64,000 bases of DNA from assembly GCA_006844765.1 (NCBI GenBank), contig SPJV01000216.1:1-64000 (forward strand), written 5' to 3'. Made by a program: the position numbers and the translations under genes. This stretch comes from Alphaproteobacteria bacterium (GTDB lineage: Bacteria > Pseudomonadota > Alphaproteobacteria > UBA8366 > Aestuariispiraceae). Every line of letters begins with the position of its first letter. The first letter of the stretch is position 1. Positions 27,107 to 35,821 of this stretch are shown in pieces. The notes under the pieces were generated by a model. That model made no database searches. It was not told the origin of the DNA and saw nothing but the letters and a program-made list of their open reading frames with translations.

Positions 27107-27706
27107 ATGGATCGTCGTTTTCCTCCCGCCGTTGTTCGTGAGGGCGTGCGGGCTACGGTAAAGTGGTTCAATCCGACCAAGGGGTTCGGGTTTGTTCAGA
27201 CCGATGATCCGGGCGACCCGGACATCTTCCTCCACGCAACCGCATTGGGCCCTGATGCCTCATCGGGTCTTGCAGAAGGCACCAGCATCGTCTGTGACCT
27301 CGCAGAAGGTAAGCGTGGCTTGATGGTCGCAACCGTTCATGAGATCGATCGCTCAACCGCCGTTGAAGGCGGTTTTGGTGGCGGTGGCGGACATGATAGC
27401 GGTGGACAAGGCGGCTATGGCGGCGGCGGTGGCGGCGGATTTGGTGGCCCCGGTGGTGGTGGCGACCGTCCGAAGCGTCCCCCTCTCGGCCCGTTAAGTG
27501 ATCCACTCGAAGGCCAGGTTAAATTCTACGACACGGCCAAAGGCTATGGGTTCATCGCTCTATCAACTGGTGGACGGGATGTCTTTTTCTCGGCCCGGAC
27601 GCTTCAGCGCAATCAGCTGTTGGCGCCGGAACCGGATCAAATGGTCCGCGTCCAGCATAGAGATGGCGAAAAAGGGCCGGTCGCAGACGTGATCGAATAC
27701 CTGTAA
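27107..27706 (+). CDS. Two-domain cold-shock protein with glycine-rich linker
   Basis: 199 residues. The first cold-shock domain (about residues 10-80) has RNP1-like KGFGFVQTDD and the FLHA motif in DIFLHATAL. The second (about 132-199) has KGYGFIAL and DVFFSARTL. The linker (about 88-120) is almost pure Gly with some Phe, Tyr and Asp, a low-complexity RNA-binding or phase-separating type. Such tandem-CSD proteins are common in alphaproteobacteria and act as RNA chaperones. ATG 27107 is preferred; ATG 27089 in frame is possible and would add six residues. Confidence 0.9.
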   Translation: MDRRFPPAVVREGVRATVKWFNPTKGFGFVQTDDPGDPDIFLHATALGPDASSGLAEGTSIVCDLAEGKRGLMVATVHEIDRSTAVEGGFGGGGGHDSGGQGGYGGGGGGGFGGPGGGGDRPKRPPLGPLSDPLEGQVKFYDTAKGYGFIALSTGGRDVFFSARTLQRNQLLAPEPDQMVRVQHRDGEKGPVADVIEYL

Positions 27707-27725
27707 GCCACAGGTCACGCTTCAA

Positions 27726-28547
27726 ATGACACTTCCTCCTCCGGATTCCGTCCTGGACTACTGGTCGGTAAAGGCTGACCCGTGGACAAAATGGGCGGAT
27801 ACCGTCGCGCCCTTAGCGGCACGATTCAACATGCATCTTATTGAAGAGGCACGGATCGAACCGGGGATGCGGGTGCTCGACATGGCCTCAGGCGCCGGCG
27901 AGCCTGTCCTGATGCTCCCGGAACTGGTCGGCCCGGAAGGGTCGGTTGTCGCGACCGATGTCGTCCCGGAAATGCTAAGCGGTTTGAAACGCCGAAAGGG
28001 TGCGGACGCATTGCAGATTTGTGCTGCCGACATGCAGGCACTGCCCTTCAACGATGCCAGTTTTGACCGCGCGACCTGCCGGTTTGGCATTATGTTCGTG
28101 CCCGACCCGGTCGCCGGATTGTCCCAGGTCGCCCGCGTATTGAAAGCGGGCGGTCGTGCCTCCTTCATGGTCTGGGGGCCGCGGGAAGATCAAACTCTGT
28201 TCCCGGTTCTGGCAGAAGCGATTGATCGTGTCTTTGGCTTGGCACCGGATGACCATCACTACCAGATCTTTCGCTTTGGGGCAGACGGTAGTCTTACCGA
28301 CCATTTTGAGCAGGCCGGGTTCATCAATATCACTGAGCGCTCAATCAAATTTACGCCCAAGGCACCGACGGACCGCCCCTTCTGGCGCCCACAGCTTGAT
28401 ATGAGCTTCGGACATATCATGTCCGACAAGAATGAGGCTGAACGCGCCGCAGTGGACGCGGAAATCCGTGCGCTTCTCGAGCCTATGCAGACGGAAGAGG
28501 GATATCAGATGAAAGCCCATATCCGGATTGCCTCCGGGGATCGATAG
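27726..28547 (+). CDS. Class I SAM-dependent methyltransferase (UbiE-like)
   Basis: 273 residues. SAM-binding motif I is VLDMASGAGEPVL; motif II and post-motif regions follow as VVATDVVPEMLSGLK and LPFNDASFDRATCRFGIMFV. The last part (ARVLKAGGRASFMVWG) closes the Rossmann-like fold. The substrate is unknown; the group includes quinone and small-molecule methyltransferases. It begins 19 nt after the cold-shock stop codon and may be weakly co-transcribed. Confidence 0.85.
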   Translation: MTLPPPDSVLDYWSVKADPWTKWADTVAPLAARFNMHLIEEARIEPGMRVLDMASGAGEPVLMLPELVGPEGSVVATDVVPEMLSGLKRRKGADALQICAADMQALPFNDASFDRATCRFGIMFVPDPVAGLSQVARVLKAGGRASFMVWGPREDQTLFPVLAEAIDRVFGLAPDDHHYQIFRFGADGSLTDHFEQAGFINITERSIKFTPKAPTDRPFWRPQLDMSFGHIMSDKNEAERAAVDAEIRALLEPMQTEEGYQMKAHIRIASGDR

Positions 28548-28663
28548 AGGCGCAGTGGCCCACTAGCGCCAACCTTCCCCTAAACCCGCAACTCCTATAA
28601 GCTTTTGGGATGGTGGCGCATGCGTATCAACCATCCGACGAGATGGTTTGGAGAAAAGAGCCG

Positions 28664-29524
28664 ATGTTCTACATCGCTAGACTATTCGGCAATCGAACGA
28701 AATCTGTAGGCGCCATCGGGCTGGCGACCGCTTTGATGCTTTCCGCATGCATGACGACGGAACCAGCGAGCTCTCCCGCAACAGGCGCAAATTTAACAAG
28801 CAACGCACAGCCAACCATCGATGCACTGATGGCCGCTGGAACCGAACGTGCGGCGCGCGGAGAATTTATGACTGCGGCCGCGCTTTTCCGAAGCGCCCAT
28901 GAGGCCTCGCCAGATGCCAGCGAGCCCCTTATTGCTCTCGGCAATGCATTAAGCGCGGCAAATGCCCATCGCGACGCGGCTACAGCCTATGAAAAAGCAA
29001 GCAAGGTAACGAATGCCCGCGCCGAGGCGTTTCGCGGGCTCGGCAATGCGCGCATCTTGCTGGGCAACTATGATGCCGCGCGCCAAAATTTTCTGGAAGC
29101 CGTTGAGCGCGCGCCGGACGATTGGCGGAACTATCTGGGCCTCGGTGTCGCCTATGACATGTTGGGACTTGGTGACAGTGCACAGCTGGCCTATCGGCAA
29201 GGGTTGGAGATTGACCCTAAAAACGCTGACCTCAGGCTGAATTTCGGGTTATCCCTTGCCTTGACCGATCAGGTTGATTTGGCTTTGCGCCACCTGGGCG
29301 TCCTCGTTTCCAAGGAACAGGCATCGCCTCAAGCCCGGCAAACCCTCGCCTTCGCCTACACCCTGTCCGGCGAAGAAGAGACTGCCCGTCAATGGCTTGC
29401 TGTCGATATGGATGTTGCTGAGATTGACCGCGCAATTGCGTCGTTTCAAGCTATTGGGGACATCGAAGATCCTGTCAGACGCGCCCGTGCAATGAACACA
29501 ACAAATCTGAGTCTGACTGAGTAG
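28664..29524 (+). CDS. TPR-repeat lipoprotein (TadD-like)
   Basis: 286 residues from ATG 28664, with GGAG 12 nt upstream; an ATG at 28610 would add 18 residues before the signal. The signal ends in a lipobox ALMLSAC, so the protein is likely lipid-anchored in the envelope. At least four TPR units follow, for example PLIALGNALSAANAHRDAAT, GLGNARILLGNYDAARQNFL and YLGLGVAYDMLGLGDSAQLA. TadD is the pilotin-like TPR lipoprotein of Flp pilus systems, but no tad gene is nearby, so the specific role remains open. Confidence 0.8.
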   Translation: MFYIARLFGNRTKSVGAIGLATALMLSACMTTEPASSPATGANLTSNAQPTIDALMAAGTERAARGEFMTAAALFRSAHEASPDASEPLIALGNALSAANAHRDAATAYEKASKVTNARAEAFRGLGNARILLGNYDAARQNFLEAVERAPDDWRNYLGLGVAYDMLGLGDSAQLAYRQGLEIDPKNADLRLNFGLSLALTDQVDLALRHLGVLVSKEQASPQARQTLAFAYTLSGEEETARQWLAVDMDVAEIDRAIASFQAIGDIEDPVRRARAMNTTNLSLTE

Positions 29525-29565
29525 AGGAACGGCTGACCCCGTCTCTCCCCGAACTTCAGAAACAT

Positions 29566-29883
29566 TCAATCAGTTGATTTCGGTAAGGGAGATCCGGCGG
29601 CCGGCGCAATTTCCTGTAACGCATCTATGGTTTCTTCTGCGATTTCCATGTCGCCGCCCGACATTTCACGGGCCGCTTGGAAGGCTCCAAGGCCCCCAAA
29701 AACGGCCAGCGCCACCACCAGACAGAACACAATCCTATTGGTATTGGTTTTTGGCGCAGCCTTCATCCTAATTGGCGGCGCAGCGCGGGTCTCCACCAAG
29801 CCGATATCGGACTTGGAGAGGTTCTTGCTTGCCAGAACTTCTTCAATCGACCGCCTGGGTCTATTGAGATATGGACTTGTCAT
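29566..29883 (-). CDS. Small single-TM protein of unknown function
   Basis: 105 residues from ATG 29883 (MTSPYLNRPRRSIEEVLASK). A basic cytoplasmic N-terminus is followed by one hydrophobic segment (about residues 49-67, RIVFCLVVALAVFGGLGAF) and an acidic tail, so topology is N-in. Not recognised. It converges on the TPR lipoprotein gene with a 41-bp gap. Confidence 0.5.
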   Translation of the reverse strand: MTSPYLNRPRRSIEEVLASKNLSKSDIGLVETRAAPPIRMKAAPKTNTNRIVFCLVVALAVFGGLGAFQAAREMSGGDMEIAEETIDALQEIAPAAGSPLPKSTD

Positions 29884-30298
29884 ACACCCGCCACGTCTGG
29901 CCCTTGTTTTCCAATCTCCGTCGCACTGCACGACAGGAGAATTTCGTAAGGGCACAGTTTTTGTTTTCAAAACACCAGCTGTCTCAATCCTGCCCAGATC
30001 GAGCGCCAGTTAATAATCAAAGAGAAGACGCCAATTTTTGGCCGTTACTGGTACATAGGACACAGAAAAATTTAATGTTAACGTTCAGACACTTGGTCCT
30101 GCAAAAACGCAATAGCTTTGAAAAAGCTCCGCATCCCCGCACGGCACAAAAAGACTTCTAACCCCTCCACACGGTCTTGTTATCACTTTTCATTGGAGAA
30201 TCCCAGACAGAATCCTAACAACACTTGATCGGACCGTTGAGAGGTGCTGTGCTTCCGGGGATGGGGCTAAAGAACAATCAACGCGTTAGGATATTTTT
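29884..30298. other. Intergenic region, no gene seen
   Basis: 415 bp between two outward-facing start codons. AT content is higher than the surroundings, particularly at 30050-30200. I see no terminator, repeat or convincing small gene; it most likely carries the promoters of the two flanking genes. Confidence 0.5.
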
Positions 30299-30727
30299 AT
30301 GGTTTTTTGGCAAAAATTTGGCACTTGGATAGAAATTTTCCCAACAACCGGCAAGATTTTGGCGCTTACCGGCGTACTCTTGCTGGGTCTTGGCGCACCA
30401 GCTGTGCAGGCAGCAGATAGCAAGGGACCGTTTTATATGGAAATGGATCCTGTCACGGTCCAGTTCGAACACGCGACCTGCAAGCGGACAATCATGGCCC
30501 TTAACCTACTGATCGAGTACACGAAGGCGGATAAGCAGGGGCAAATCTACGCCTATAAACCGAAGTTGAAGTCTTTGTTATTTGCAGCGTTTGACGACCA
30601 TCTGGCCGAGGCCAAAACTGCGAAACGTAGCCGCATTCAGAAAATCGCCAAACGCGTCATTCAAAAGGCACTCGGGAAGAAACTGGTCTCAGACGTCCTG
30701 ATCTCTCAAATGATGTTACAGAAGTAA
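30299..30727 (+). CDS. Exported FliL-like small protein
   Basis: 142 residues. The N-terminus is a signal peptide with likely cleavage after APAVQA (about residue 38). The mature part begins SKGPFYMEMDPVTVQFEH, which resembles the start of the FliL periplasmic domain (Y-x-x-x-DP), and ends with a basic helix and VSDVLISQMMLQK, similar to FliL's C-terminal strand. Unlike true FliL, the hydrophobic segment appears cleavable. No flagellar genes are near. The call rests on weak pattern similarity. Confidence 0.5.
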   Translation: MVFWQKFGTWIEIFPTTGKILALTGVLLLGLGAPAVQAADSKGPFYMEMDPVTVQFEHATCKRTIMALNLLIEYTKADKQGQIYAYKPKLKSLLFAAFDDHLAEAKTAKRSRIQKIAKRVIQKALGKKLVSDVLISQMMLQK

Positions 30728-30753
30728 CGTCGCGGACAGACGTGACACGGGCA

Positions 30754-31662
30754 CTAGGCCTGTGCGAACGCCAGGGCGCAGCCGAATAGGCTATCACCTG
30801 GAACCACCAGACCGGCGCGCGCCCAAAGTGTCTGAACAGGACCGTCTTTCAACTGCGCTTCCAGTGCAGCCATGTCCGACACCGTAATCCGCATCGCGGC
30901 GAAATGCGGCCCTTCCGGCGCATCCTTAGCCAACGGACCGTACCAGTCTTCATAAATGCTGGGTGTCATCGCGCGAACACGACCACGCGCCGTCTCGACA
31001 ACCACGCCCGTCGCATCCACGGAGACCGCATCGGGGGTTTGCAGGCCGCCCAATAAGGGTACCAACTGTTCCGGCTCGGCCGCGACCATGACGACTTCAT
31101 CAATCGCCAGCGCCCTATTTGTGTGGTTTTGGTAATCCGGTTTCCAGAACAGTTCCGGCGCATGTTGCTGACAGGTGAAGAATGCCGCTTCCGGTGTCTC
31201 CAGGGGCGGCACGAAGGCAAGAGAGAAAGCAACCTGCTTCTCCGTCCCATCCGGCTGGCGGGCAATCCGCGCGAAATCGAAGGGCTCCAGGTCAGCCAGT
31301 CCCTTCTCCGCAAACTCATCCCGGTCGCTGCGGGAATCCTGACCTTCGAAGACCAACATTGAACAGCCTTCCCGACGCGCCAGGATATCCCGTACAAAGG
31401 CGCCAAAACTGAAAATCCGCGCCCGAGGGTCATGTTCGACAAGCTTGCCTTCATCGGCGACCGTGATGATCTCCAGGAAGCTGCCATTCAACTGCACCAG
31501 CTGATTCGATGTGCCCCAGTCGTGATCTCCACGCGGTGTCACCGTGAACCCCAGTGTGCGATAGGTCTCAACGGCTTGTTCAAGATCCCGGACACCCAGG
31601 ACCAGGTGATCGATCCCCCGCCCCGGCAGGATCGCTGTTCCTTTATCCGCATCACTGGTCAT
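30754..31662 (-). CDS. VOC/glyoxalase-like domain protein
   Basis: 302 residues. It starts like VOC-fold proteins (GRGIDHLVLGVRDLEQAVET) and continues RTLGFTVTPRGDHDWGTSNQ with a metal-type His. The length and second-half layout match the glyoxalase-like group with two VOC modules. Substrate unknown. Its ATG overlaps the MarR stop codon by 4 nt, so the pair is translationally coupled and the MarR protein may respond to its substrate. Confidence 0.8.
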   Translation of the reverse strand: MTSDADKGTAILPGRGIDHLVLGVRDLEQAVETYRTLGFTVTPRGDHDWGTSNQLVQLNGSFLEIITVADEGKLVEHDPRARIFSFGAFVRDILARREGCSMLVFEGQDSRSDRDEFAEKGLADLEPFDFARIARQPDGTEKQVAFSLAFVPPLETPEAAFFTCQQHAPELFWKPDYQNHTNRALAIDEVVMVAAEPEQLVPLLGGLQTPDAVSVDATGVVVETARGRVRAMTPSIYEDWYGPLAKDAPEGPHFAAMRITVSDMAALEAQLKDGPVQTLWARAGLVVPGDSLFGCALAFAQA

Positions 31663-32195
31663 GCGCCATTCTCCCCATCGAAGCGCAGCCTATCCTCGCT
31701 GTCACTCATCATCCCCAACATCACGGCACGGAAACCAGCCACCGCCTCGGCCCCGGCCTCCCGATAAGCACGGGCGAAGCGTTGCCGTTGGTTTTCGGTC
31801 AACTCACGCTCCAAGCTGCGCCCTTTTTCCGTCAGCTCCAAGAGCCGTTGGCGCCGGTCACGCTGGCCTTGTGTCTGTTCGACATAGCCTTCTTCAACCA
31901 ATTGGCCGAGCACCCGACTGAGACTCTGTTTCGTTATCTTAAGAACATCGAGTAGCTCTGACACGGTGCAGCCTGGATATCGTCCGATAAAGTATAATGC
32001 GCGGTGATGGGCGCGCCCCAGTTTAAGCGTCGCCAGGATTGCATCCGGTTCCGATGTAAAATCCCGATAGGCGAAGAACAGCATCTCGATACCCTGGCGC
32101 AGTTCTTCATCGCGCAGGAAGAGCGGATTGGCCCCCGGCTTGCCCGGTCGGACCGATGCCGAACGAAGAGAAGCGGGGTGTCTTTCATCAGTCAT
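31659..32195 (-). CDS. MarR-family transcriptional regulator
   Basis: 178 residues with the MarR winged helix (about residues 60-130): GCTVSELLDVLKITKQSLSR (recognition helix) and GYVEQTQGQRDRRQRLLELT (wing). Divergent from ilvE, and overlapping the VOC gene downstream. It likely represses its own operon and may influence ilvE. Confidence 0.88.
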   Translation of the reverse strand: MTDERHPASLRSASVRPGKPGANPLFLRDEELRQGIEMLFFAYRDFTSEPDAILATLKLGRAHHRALYFIGRYPGCTVSELLDVLKITKQSLSRVLGQLVEEGYVEQTQGQRDRRQRLLELTEKGRSLERELTENQRQRFARAYREAGAEAVAGFRAVMLGMMSDSEDRLRFDGENGA

Positions 32196-32241
32196 GCGAA
32201 GCGCTCTCCTTCCCGAAAAATTTCGGCCTCAGAAAATTTAC

Positions 32242-32256
32242 GTCAGCATTGTTGAC
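32242..32256. promoter_or_regulatory. Candidate MarR operator in the MarR/ilvE spacer
   Basis: Inverted repeat GTCA-N7-TGAC lies 47 bp upstream of the MarR start codon and overlaps a TTGACA hexamer (32252-32257) that could be a -35 element for the plus strand. Dyads of this size between divergent genes are typical MarR sites. Binding is inferred. Confidence 0.35.
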
Positions 32257-32428
32257 ATATATGCCTCACGATGTTACCAAGCGCAACCATCGATCATGGT
32301 GGATAGTGACGATTTCGGACTATTTTGGGTAATTTTATTACTTTTAACCGAAATCATCCATAGATTGATCGGTTTATGAACCCCTGTGGCGAGACCCGCG
32401 CCTCGCCGATGTGTTGGAGATGAAAACG

Positions 32429-33343
32429 ATGGCCCTAATGCCTTTTGATGACCGCGACGGCTTTATCTGGTTGAACGGGGAGATGATTGAGTGGCGTGAT
32501 GCGAAGCTGCATATGCTGAGCCACGCCCTGCATTATGCCTCCTCCGTCTTTGAAGGAGAGCGCGTCTATGGCGGGAATGTATTCAAGCTGACCGAGCATT
32601 CGGCACGGTTGATCAAATCCGCCGATCTGTTGGATTTCGAAATCCCTTATTCCGTCGAAGAGTTGGATGACGCAACCCGCGCGGTGGTCGAGCAGAACAA
32701 TATCGACGATGGCTATGTCCGCCCGATTGCCTGGCGCGGGTCGGAGATGATGGGCGTGTCTGCTCAAGCCTCCAAGATCAATGTCGCCATCGCAGCCTGG
32801 GAATGGCCGGCCTATTTCTCGCCGGAAGCCCGGATGCGAGGGTTGAAGATGCGGATTGCCGATTACCGCCGCCCGGATCCACAAACCGCGCCGACGGAAA
32901 GCAAGGCCGCGGGTCTCTATATGATCTGCACCCTGTCCAAGCATAAGGCAGAGAAGGAAGGCTTCCACGATGCGCTGATGCTGGATTGGCGCGGCTATGT
33001 GGCAGAGGCGACGGGCGCCAATGTCTTCTTCCTGATGGAAGACGGCAAGCTGCACACCCCGACGCCCGATTGCTTCCTGGACGGGATCACCCGCCGCACG
33101 GTCATCGGTCTGGCAAAGGACATGGGGTACGAGATCGTCGAACGCCATATCGCGCCGGAAGATCTGGCAAATGCCACCGAAGCCTTCCTGACAGGGACGG
33201 CGGTGGAGGTCACCCCGATTTCTTCCATCGGCGACTACAACTTCAACCCGGGCCGGACCTGTGAGGGTCTGATGAAGGCTTATGACGAATTGGTTCGCCG
33301 CCCGACCGACAAGGCAGCCCTGATTTCAGGCAGCGCAGCCTAA
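32429..33343 (+). CDS. ilvE: Branched-chain amino acid aminotransferase (class IV)
   Basis: 304-residue PLP enzyme of leucine, isoleucine and valine synthesis and breakdown. Family marks are LHYASSVFEGERVYGG, RPIAWRGSEMMGVSAQ and the PLP region around EATGANVFFLMEDGKLHTPT, then FLDGITRRTVIGLAKDMGYE. The PLP lysine falls in SKHKAEKEGFHDALMLDW. ATG 32429 is preferred because GGAG lies 10 nt upstream; ATG 32420 and a GTG at 32411 are also in frame. It diverges from the MarR gene. Confidence 0.92.
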   Translation: MALMPFDDRDGFIWLNGEMIEWRDAKLHMLSHALHYASSVFEGERVYGGNVFKLTEHSARLIKSADLLDFEIPYSVEELDDATRAVVEQNNIDDGYVRPIAWRGSEMMGVSAQASKINVAIAAWEWPAYFSPEARMRGLKMRIADYRRPDPQTAPTESKAAGLYMICTLSKHKAEKEGFHDALMLDWRGYVAEATGANVFFLMEDGKLHTPTPDCFLDGITRRTVIGLAKDMGYEIVERHIAPEDLANATEAFLTGTAVEVTPISSIGDYNFNPGRTCEGLMKAYDELVRRPTDKAALISGSAA

Positions 33344-33346
33344 CCT

Positions 33347-33775
33347 CTACGTTCCGATCAAATGCAGTGAGACCCGCCTCCTATGGGGGCGGGTCCTGTG
33401 TTCGAAGAGGTATAATCCCTGCCAGGTTCCCAGCACAGGACGCCCGCCGGATACTGGAATGGCGAGCGATACATCGGTTAGCGCGCTGCGGATATGGGCG
33501 GGCATGTCATCCGGGCCTTCCGCCGTGTGGCGGTAGAGGCTGGGGTCTTCCTTCACCAGACGCTTGAAGAAAGTCTCCAAATCTCGCTGCACATCTGGAT
33601 CGGCATTCTCCTGAATCGTCAGGGAGGCGGAGGTATGCCGGCAGAAGACCGTCAGCAACCCGGTCTCAATCCCCTGCTCCCGCACCCAGCCGGTGACATC
33701 GCGGGTGATCTCTATCAGACCTTGCCCGCGCGTTTCGACGATCACTTCCGTTTCACTCTGCCGCATGGCTCTCAT
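33347..33775 (-). CDS. YjbQ/UPF0047 family protein
   Basis: 142 residues with the family signature FCRHTSASLTIQENADPDVQ, then HIRSALTDVSLAIPV, GTWQGLYLFEHRTRPHRR. The conserved His, Asn and Asp residues form the presumed active site. Members have weak thiamine-phosphate synthase activity in E. coli; the physiological role is unsettled. It converges on ilvE with 3 bp between stops. A hairpin with arms gacccgcc/ggcgggtc (33371-33395) lies within its last codons. Confidence 0.88.
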   Translation of the reverse strand: MRAMRQSETEVIVETRGQGLIEITRDVTGWVREQGIETGLLTVFCRHTSASLTIQENADPDVQRDLETFFKRLVKEDPSLYRHTAEGPDDMPAHIRSALTDVSLAIPVSGGRPVLGTWQGLYLFEHRTRPHRRRVSLHLIGT

Positions 33776-33943
33776 TGGTGAGGATATCGGACAGATTTGT
33801 AAAGCAGGCAGGCCACCCCCGTCCGATAGTCACCCGTGCATCTTCCATGCTGACGCCTTCATGCCGCAAACGCAGTCTTCGTCGCCTTACCCTCGGCTTC
33901 GAAGTCCATAGTGACGGTCGAGAATAGCGTCGTGCGCGCTTCC

Positions 33944-35344
33944 CTAAAGACTGACGATCTTACCCGGGTTCATGATGTTATCCGGGTCCATGGCCTGTTT
34001 CAGGGTCCGCATAACGGCGACCGCCTCTCCATGTTCATGGGTCAGGAAGTGCTTTTTGCCGTAACCGATGCCATGTTCCCCGGTGCAGGTGCCGCCGAAG
34101 GCGATGGCACGGTGGTTCATGCGCTCGACCAAATCCTTGCAGCGCTGTTTTTCCGCTTCATCCTCCTCATCGAAGAGCATGACGAGATGGAAATTGCCGT
34201 CCCCGACATGGCCAACGATAGGGGCGAGAACCCCGGTCTCGGCGATATCGCGTTTGGTCTCCAACAGGCATTCGGCGAGGTTTGAGATCGGCACACAGAC
34301 ATCGGTCGGCATTCCGACTTTCCCCGGCGCCAGCCGCAGCGCCGCATAAAAGGCATCATGCCGGGCCTGCCAAAGCTTCGTGCGTTCTTCCTGATGCGCG
34401 GTCCATTGAAAGGCACTGCCGCCGAATTCATCCGACAGGTCCTTTACCATTTCCGCCTGTTCCGCCGCCGAAGCGTCGGTTCCATGAAATTCGAAGAACA
34501 GGGTCGGCTTGTCCTCATACCCTTCCAATTCCGAATAGCGGATACAGGCAGCCATCTGCACATCATCCAATATTTCGATCCGCGCCACGGGAATGCCGGA
34601 CTGAATGGTCAGGATTACTGTGTTCACAGCAGCCTCGAGATCCGGATACTGACAGACCGCGCTGGTGATCGCTTCTGGGATACCATAGAGCCGCAGTTGT
34701 ACTTCCGTGATGATCCCGAGTGTCCCTTCAGAGCCCACGAAAAGCCGCGTCAGGTCGTAGCCCGCCGCTGATTTCTTGGCCCGTCCCCCGGTCTTGATGA
34801 TTCGCCCATCGGCCAGGACAACGGTCAGGCCCAACACATTCTCTCGCATCGTGCCATAACGAACGGCATTGGTGCCGGAAGCGCGGGTGGCACTCATCCC
34901 CCCGATTGAGGCATCCGCCCCCGGATCAATGGGAAAGAACAGCCCCGTATCGCGCAGATGCTCATTCAACTGCTTGCGGGTTACCCCGGCCTGGACACGG
35001 CAGTCGAGGTCTTCGGCATTGACTTCCAGGACCGCATTCATGGCGGATAGATCGATGGAAACCCCACCTTCAACCGCCGCCAAATGCCCTTCCAGCGAGG
35101 TGCCCGTGCCGTAGGGAATCACCGGGACCTTATGTTCCGCGCAGATCGAGACGACCGCCGCCACTTCCTCGGTCGTTTCCGCAAAGATCACCAATTCGGG
35201 CGGGATCGGCGCGAAATACCCCTCCCCCTGGCCATGACGTTCCAGCACCGAGGGAGCCGTACTCGCCCGCTCCCCAAACCGCTGTTTCAAGATATCCAAC
35301 GCCACCTGGCGCTCATTATTTATTTGGTGTGCTGTATCACTCAT
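33944..35344 (-). CDS. FAD-linked D-lactate/glycolate oxidase-type dehydrogenase (GlcD/Dld family)
   Basis: 466 residues. The FAD-binding PCMH domain has VPVIPYGTGTSLEGHLAAVE and GLFFPIDPGADASIGGMSAT, and the cap domain ends in GTCTGEHGIGYGKKHFLTHE, the catalytic His-containing block of cytochrome-type D-2-hydroxyacid dehydrogenases. Start ATG 35344 has GGGAG upstream; a longer version to 35479 adds 45 residues that look non-coding. It likely oxidises D-lactate or a related 2-hydroxyacid and passes electrons to the respiratory chain. Stands alone. Confidence 0.9.
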   Translation of the reverse strand: MSDTAHQINNERQVALDILKQRFGERASTAPSVLERHGQGEGYFAPIPPELVIFAETTEEVAAVVSICAEHKVPVIPYGTGTSLEGHLAAVEGGVSIDLSAMNAVLEVNAEDLDCRVQAGVTRKQLNEHLRDTGLFFPIDPGADASIGGMSATRASGTNAVRYGTMRENVLGLTVVLADGRIIKTGGRAKKSAAGYDLTRLFVGSEGTLGIITEVQLRLYGIPEAITSAVCQYPDLEAAVNTVILTIQSGIPVARIEILDDVQMAACIRYSELEGYEDKPTLFFEFHGTDASAAEQAEMVKDLSDEFGGSAFQWTAHQEERTKLWQARHDAFYAALRLAPGKVGMPTDVCVPISNLAECLLETKRDIAETGVLAPIVGHVGDGNFHLVMLFDEEDEAEKQRCKDLVERMNHRAIAFGGTCTGEHGIGYGKKHFLTHEHGEAVAVMRTLKQAMDPDNIMNPGKIVSL

Positions 35345-35480
35345 CGCCAACTCCCATCGGTGGAGGCCATTTTTTACAGGACATGGACAAGGATTACAAA
35401 GGCCACGCCCTGGTTCTGCAAAACCAACGACCATTTGCGCCGGACATGGAGAGGATTTTGCAGCGGTCTTTGCCGCCATT

Positions 35481-35512
35481 CTACTTGGCCGTCATTCTAC
35501 TTGGCCGTCATT
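35481..35512. repeat. Two tandem copies of a 16-bp repeat
   Basis: ctacttggccgtcatt occurs twice head to tail without mismatch, with partial copies on each side. Confidence 0.9.
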
Positions 35513-35531
35513 CTAAGGGCGATTATCTGGT

Positions 35532-35614
35532 TAAGCGTCTATCGACAGCCCAAGCCATCACCATTAACAGGCCATCACCATTAAAATGTCTTATTCTTCA
35601 AAAATACTACTTAA
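35532..35614. repeat. Dispersed intergenic element, copy A
   Basis: Shares the core ctatcgacagc-caa followed by accattaaaat and ttcaaaaatac-actt with the copies at 36986 and 38108. This copy has an internal duplication of ggccatcaccattaa. Confidence 0.8.
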
Positions 35615-35657
35615 ATCTACTTTTTAACATGCCATTCGGATGTATCGTTACATATAT

Positions 35658-35696
35658 CGGACTTTTGTAGCGGACTTTTGTAGCGGACTTTTGAGA
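35658..35696. repeat. Three tandem copies of a 13-bp repeat
   Basis: cggacttttgtag twice exactly, then a third copy with a changed end (ttttgaga). Non-coding. Confidence 0.9.
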
Positions 35697-35821
35697 GGCG
35701 GGAGGGGATCACCGCGCTGATGCTGGACACCCCAACGCGTTAACGCAGCATGGGTTTGGCCATTGGCGCCGGAACAACACATTGCCGGGTGATCCGGAAC
35801 AATCTGAAGACGAGGTTACAC

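Larger units (their letters stand above)
35345..35821. other. Repeat-rich spacer before the four-paralog block
   Basis: 477 bp with no clear gene. It holds two tandem 16-bp units (35481-35512, ctacttggccgtcatt), the first copy of the ~75-bp element that also follows paralogs 1 and 2 (35532-35614), and three 13-bp units (35658-35696, cggacttttgtag). The rest is AT-rich. The repeated element here has no paralog before it, which suggests a lost gene copy. Confidence 0.7.

Noticed and set aside
33371..33395. Hairpin gacccgcc / ggcgggtc near the ilvE-yjbQ junction
   Set aside because: It is within the yjbQ coding sequence and lacks a following T-run; noted but not called a terminator.
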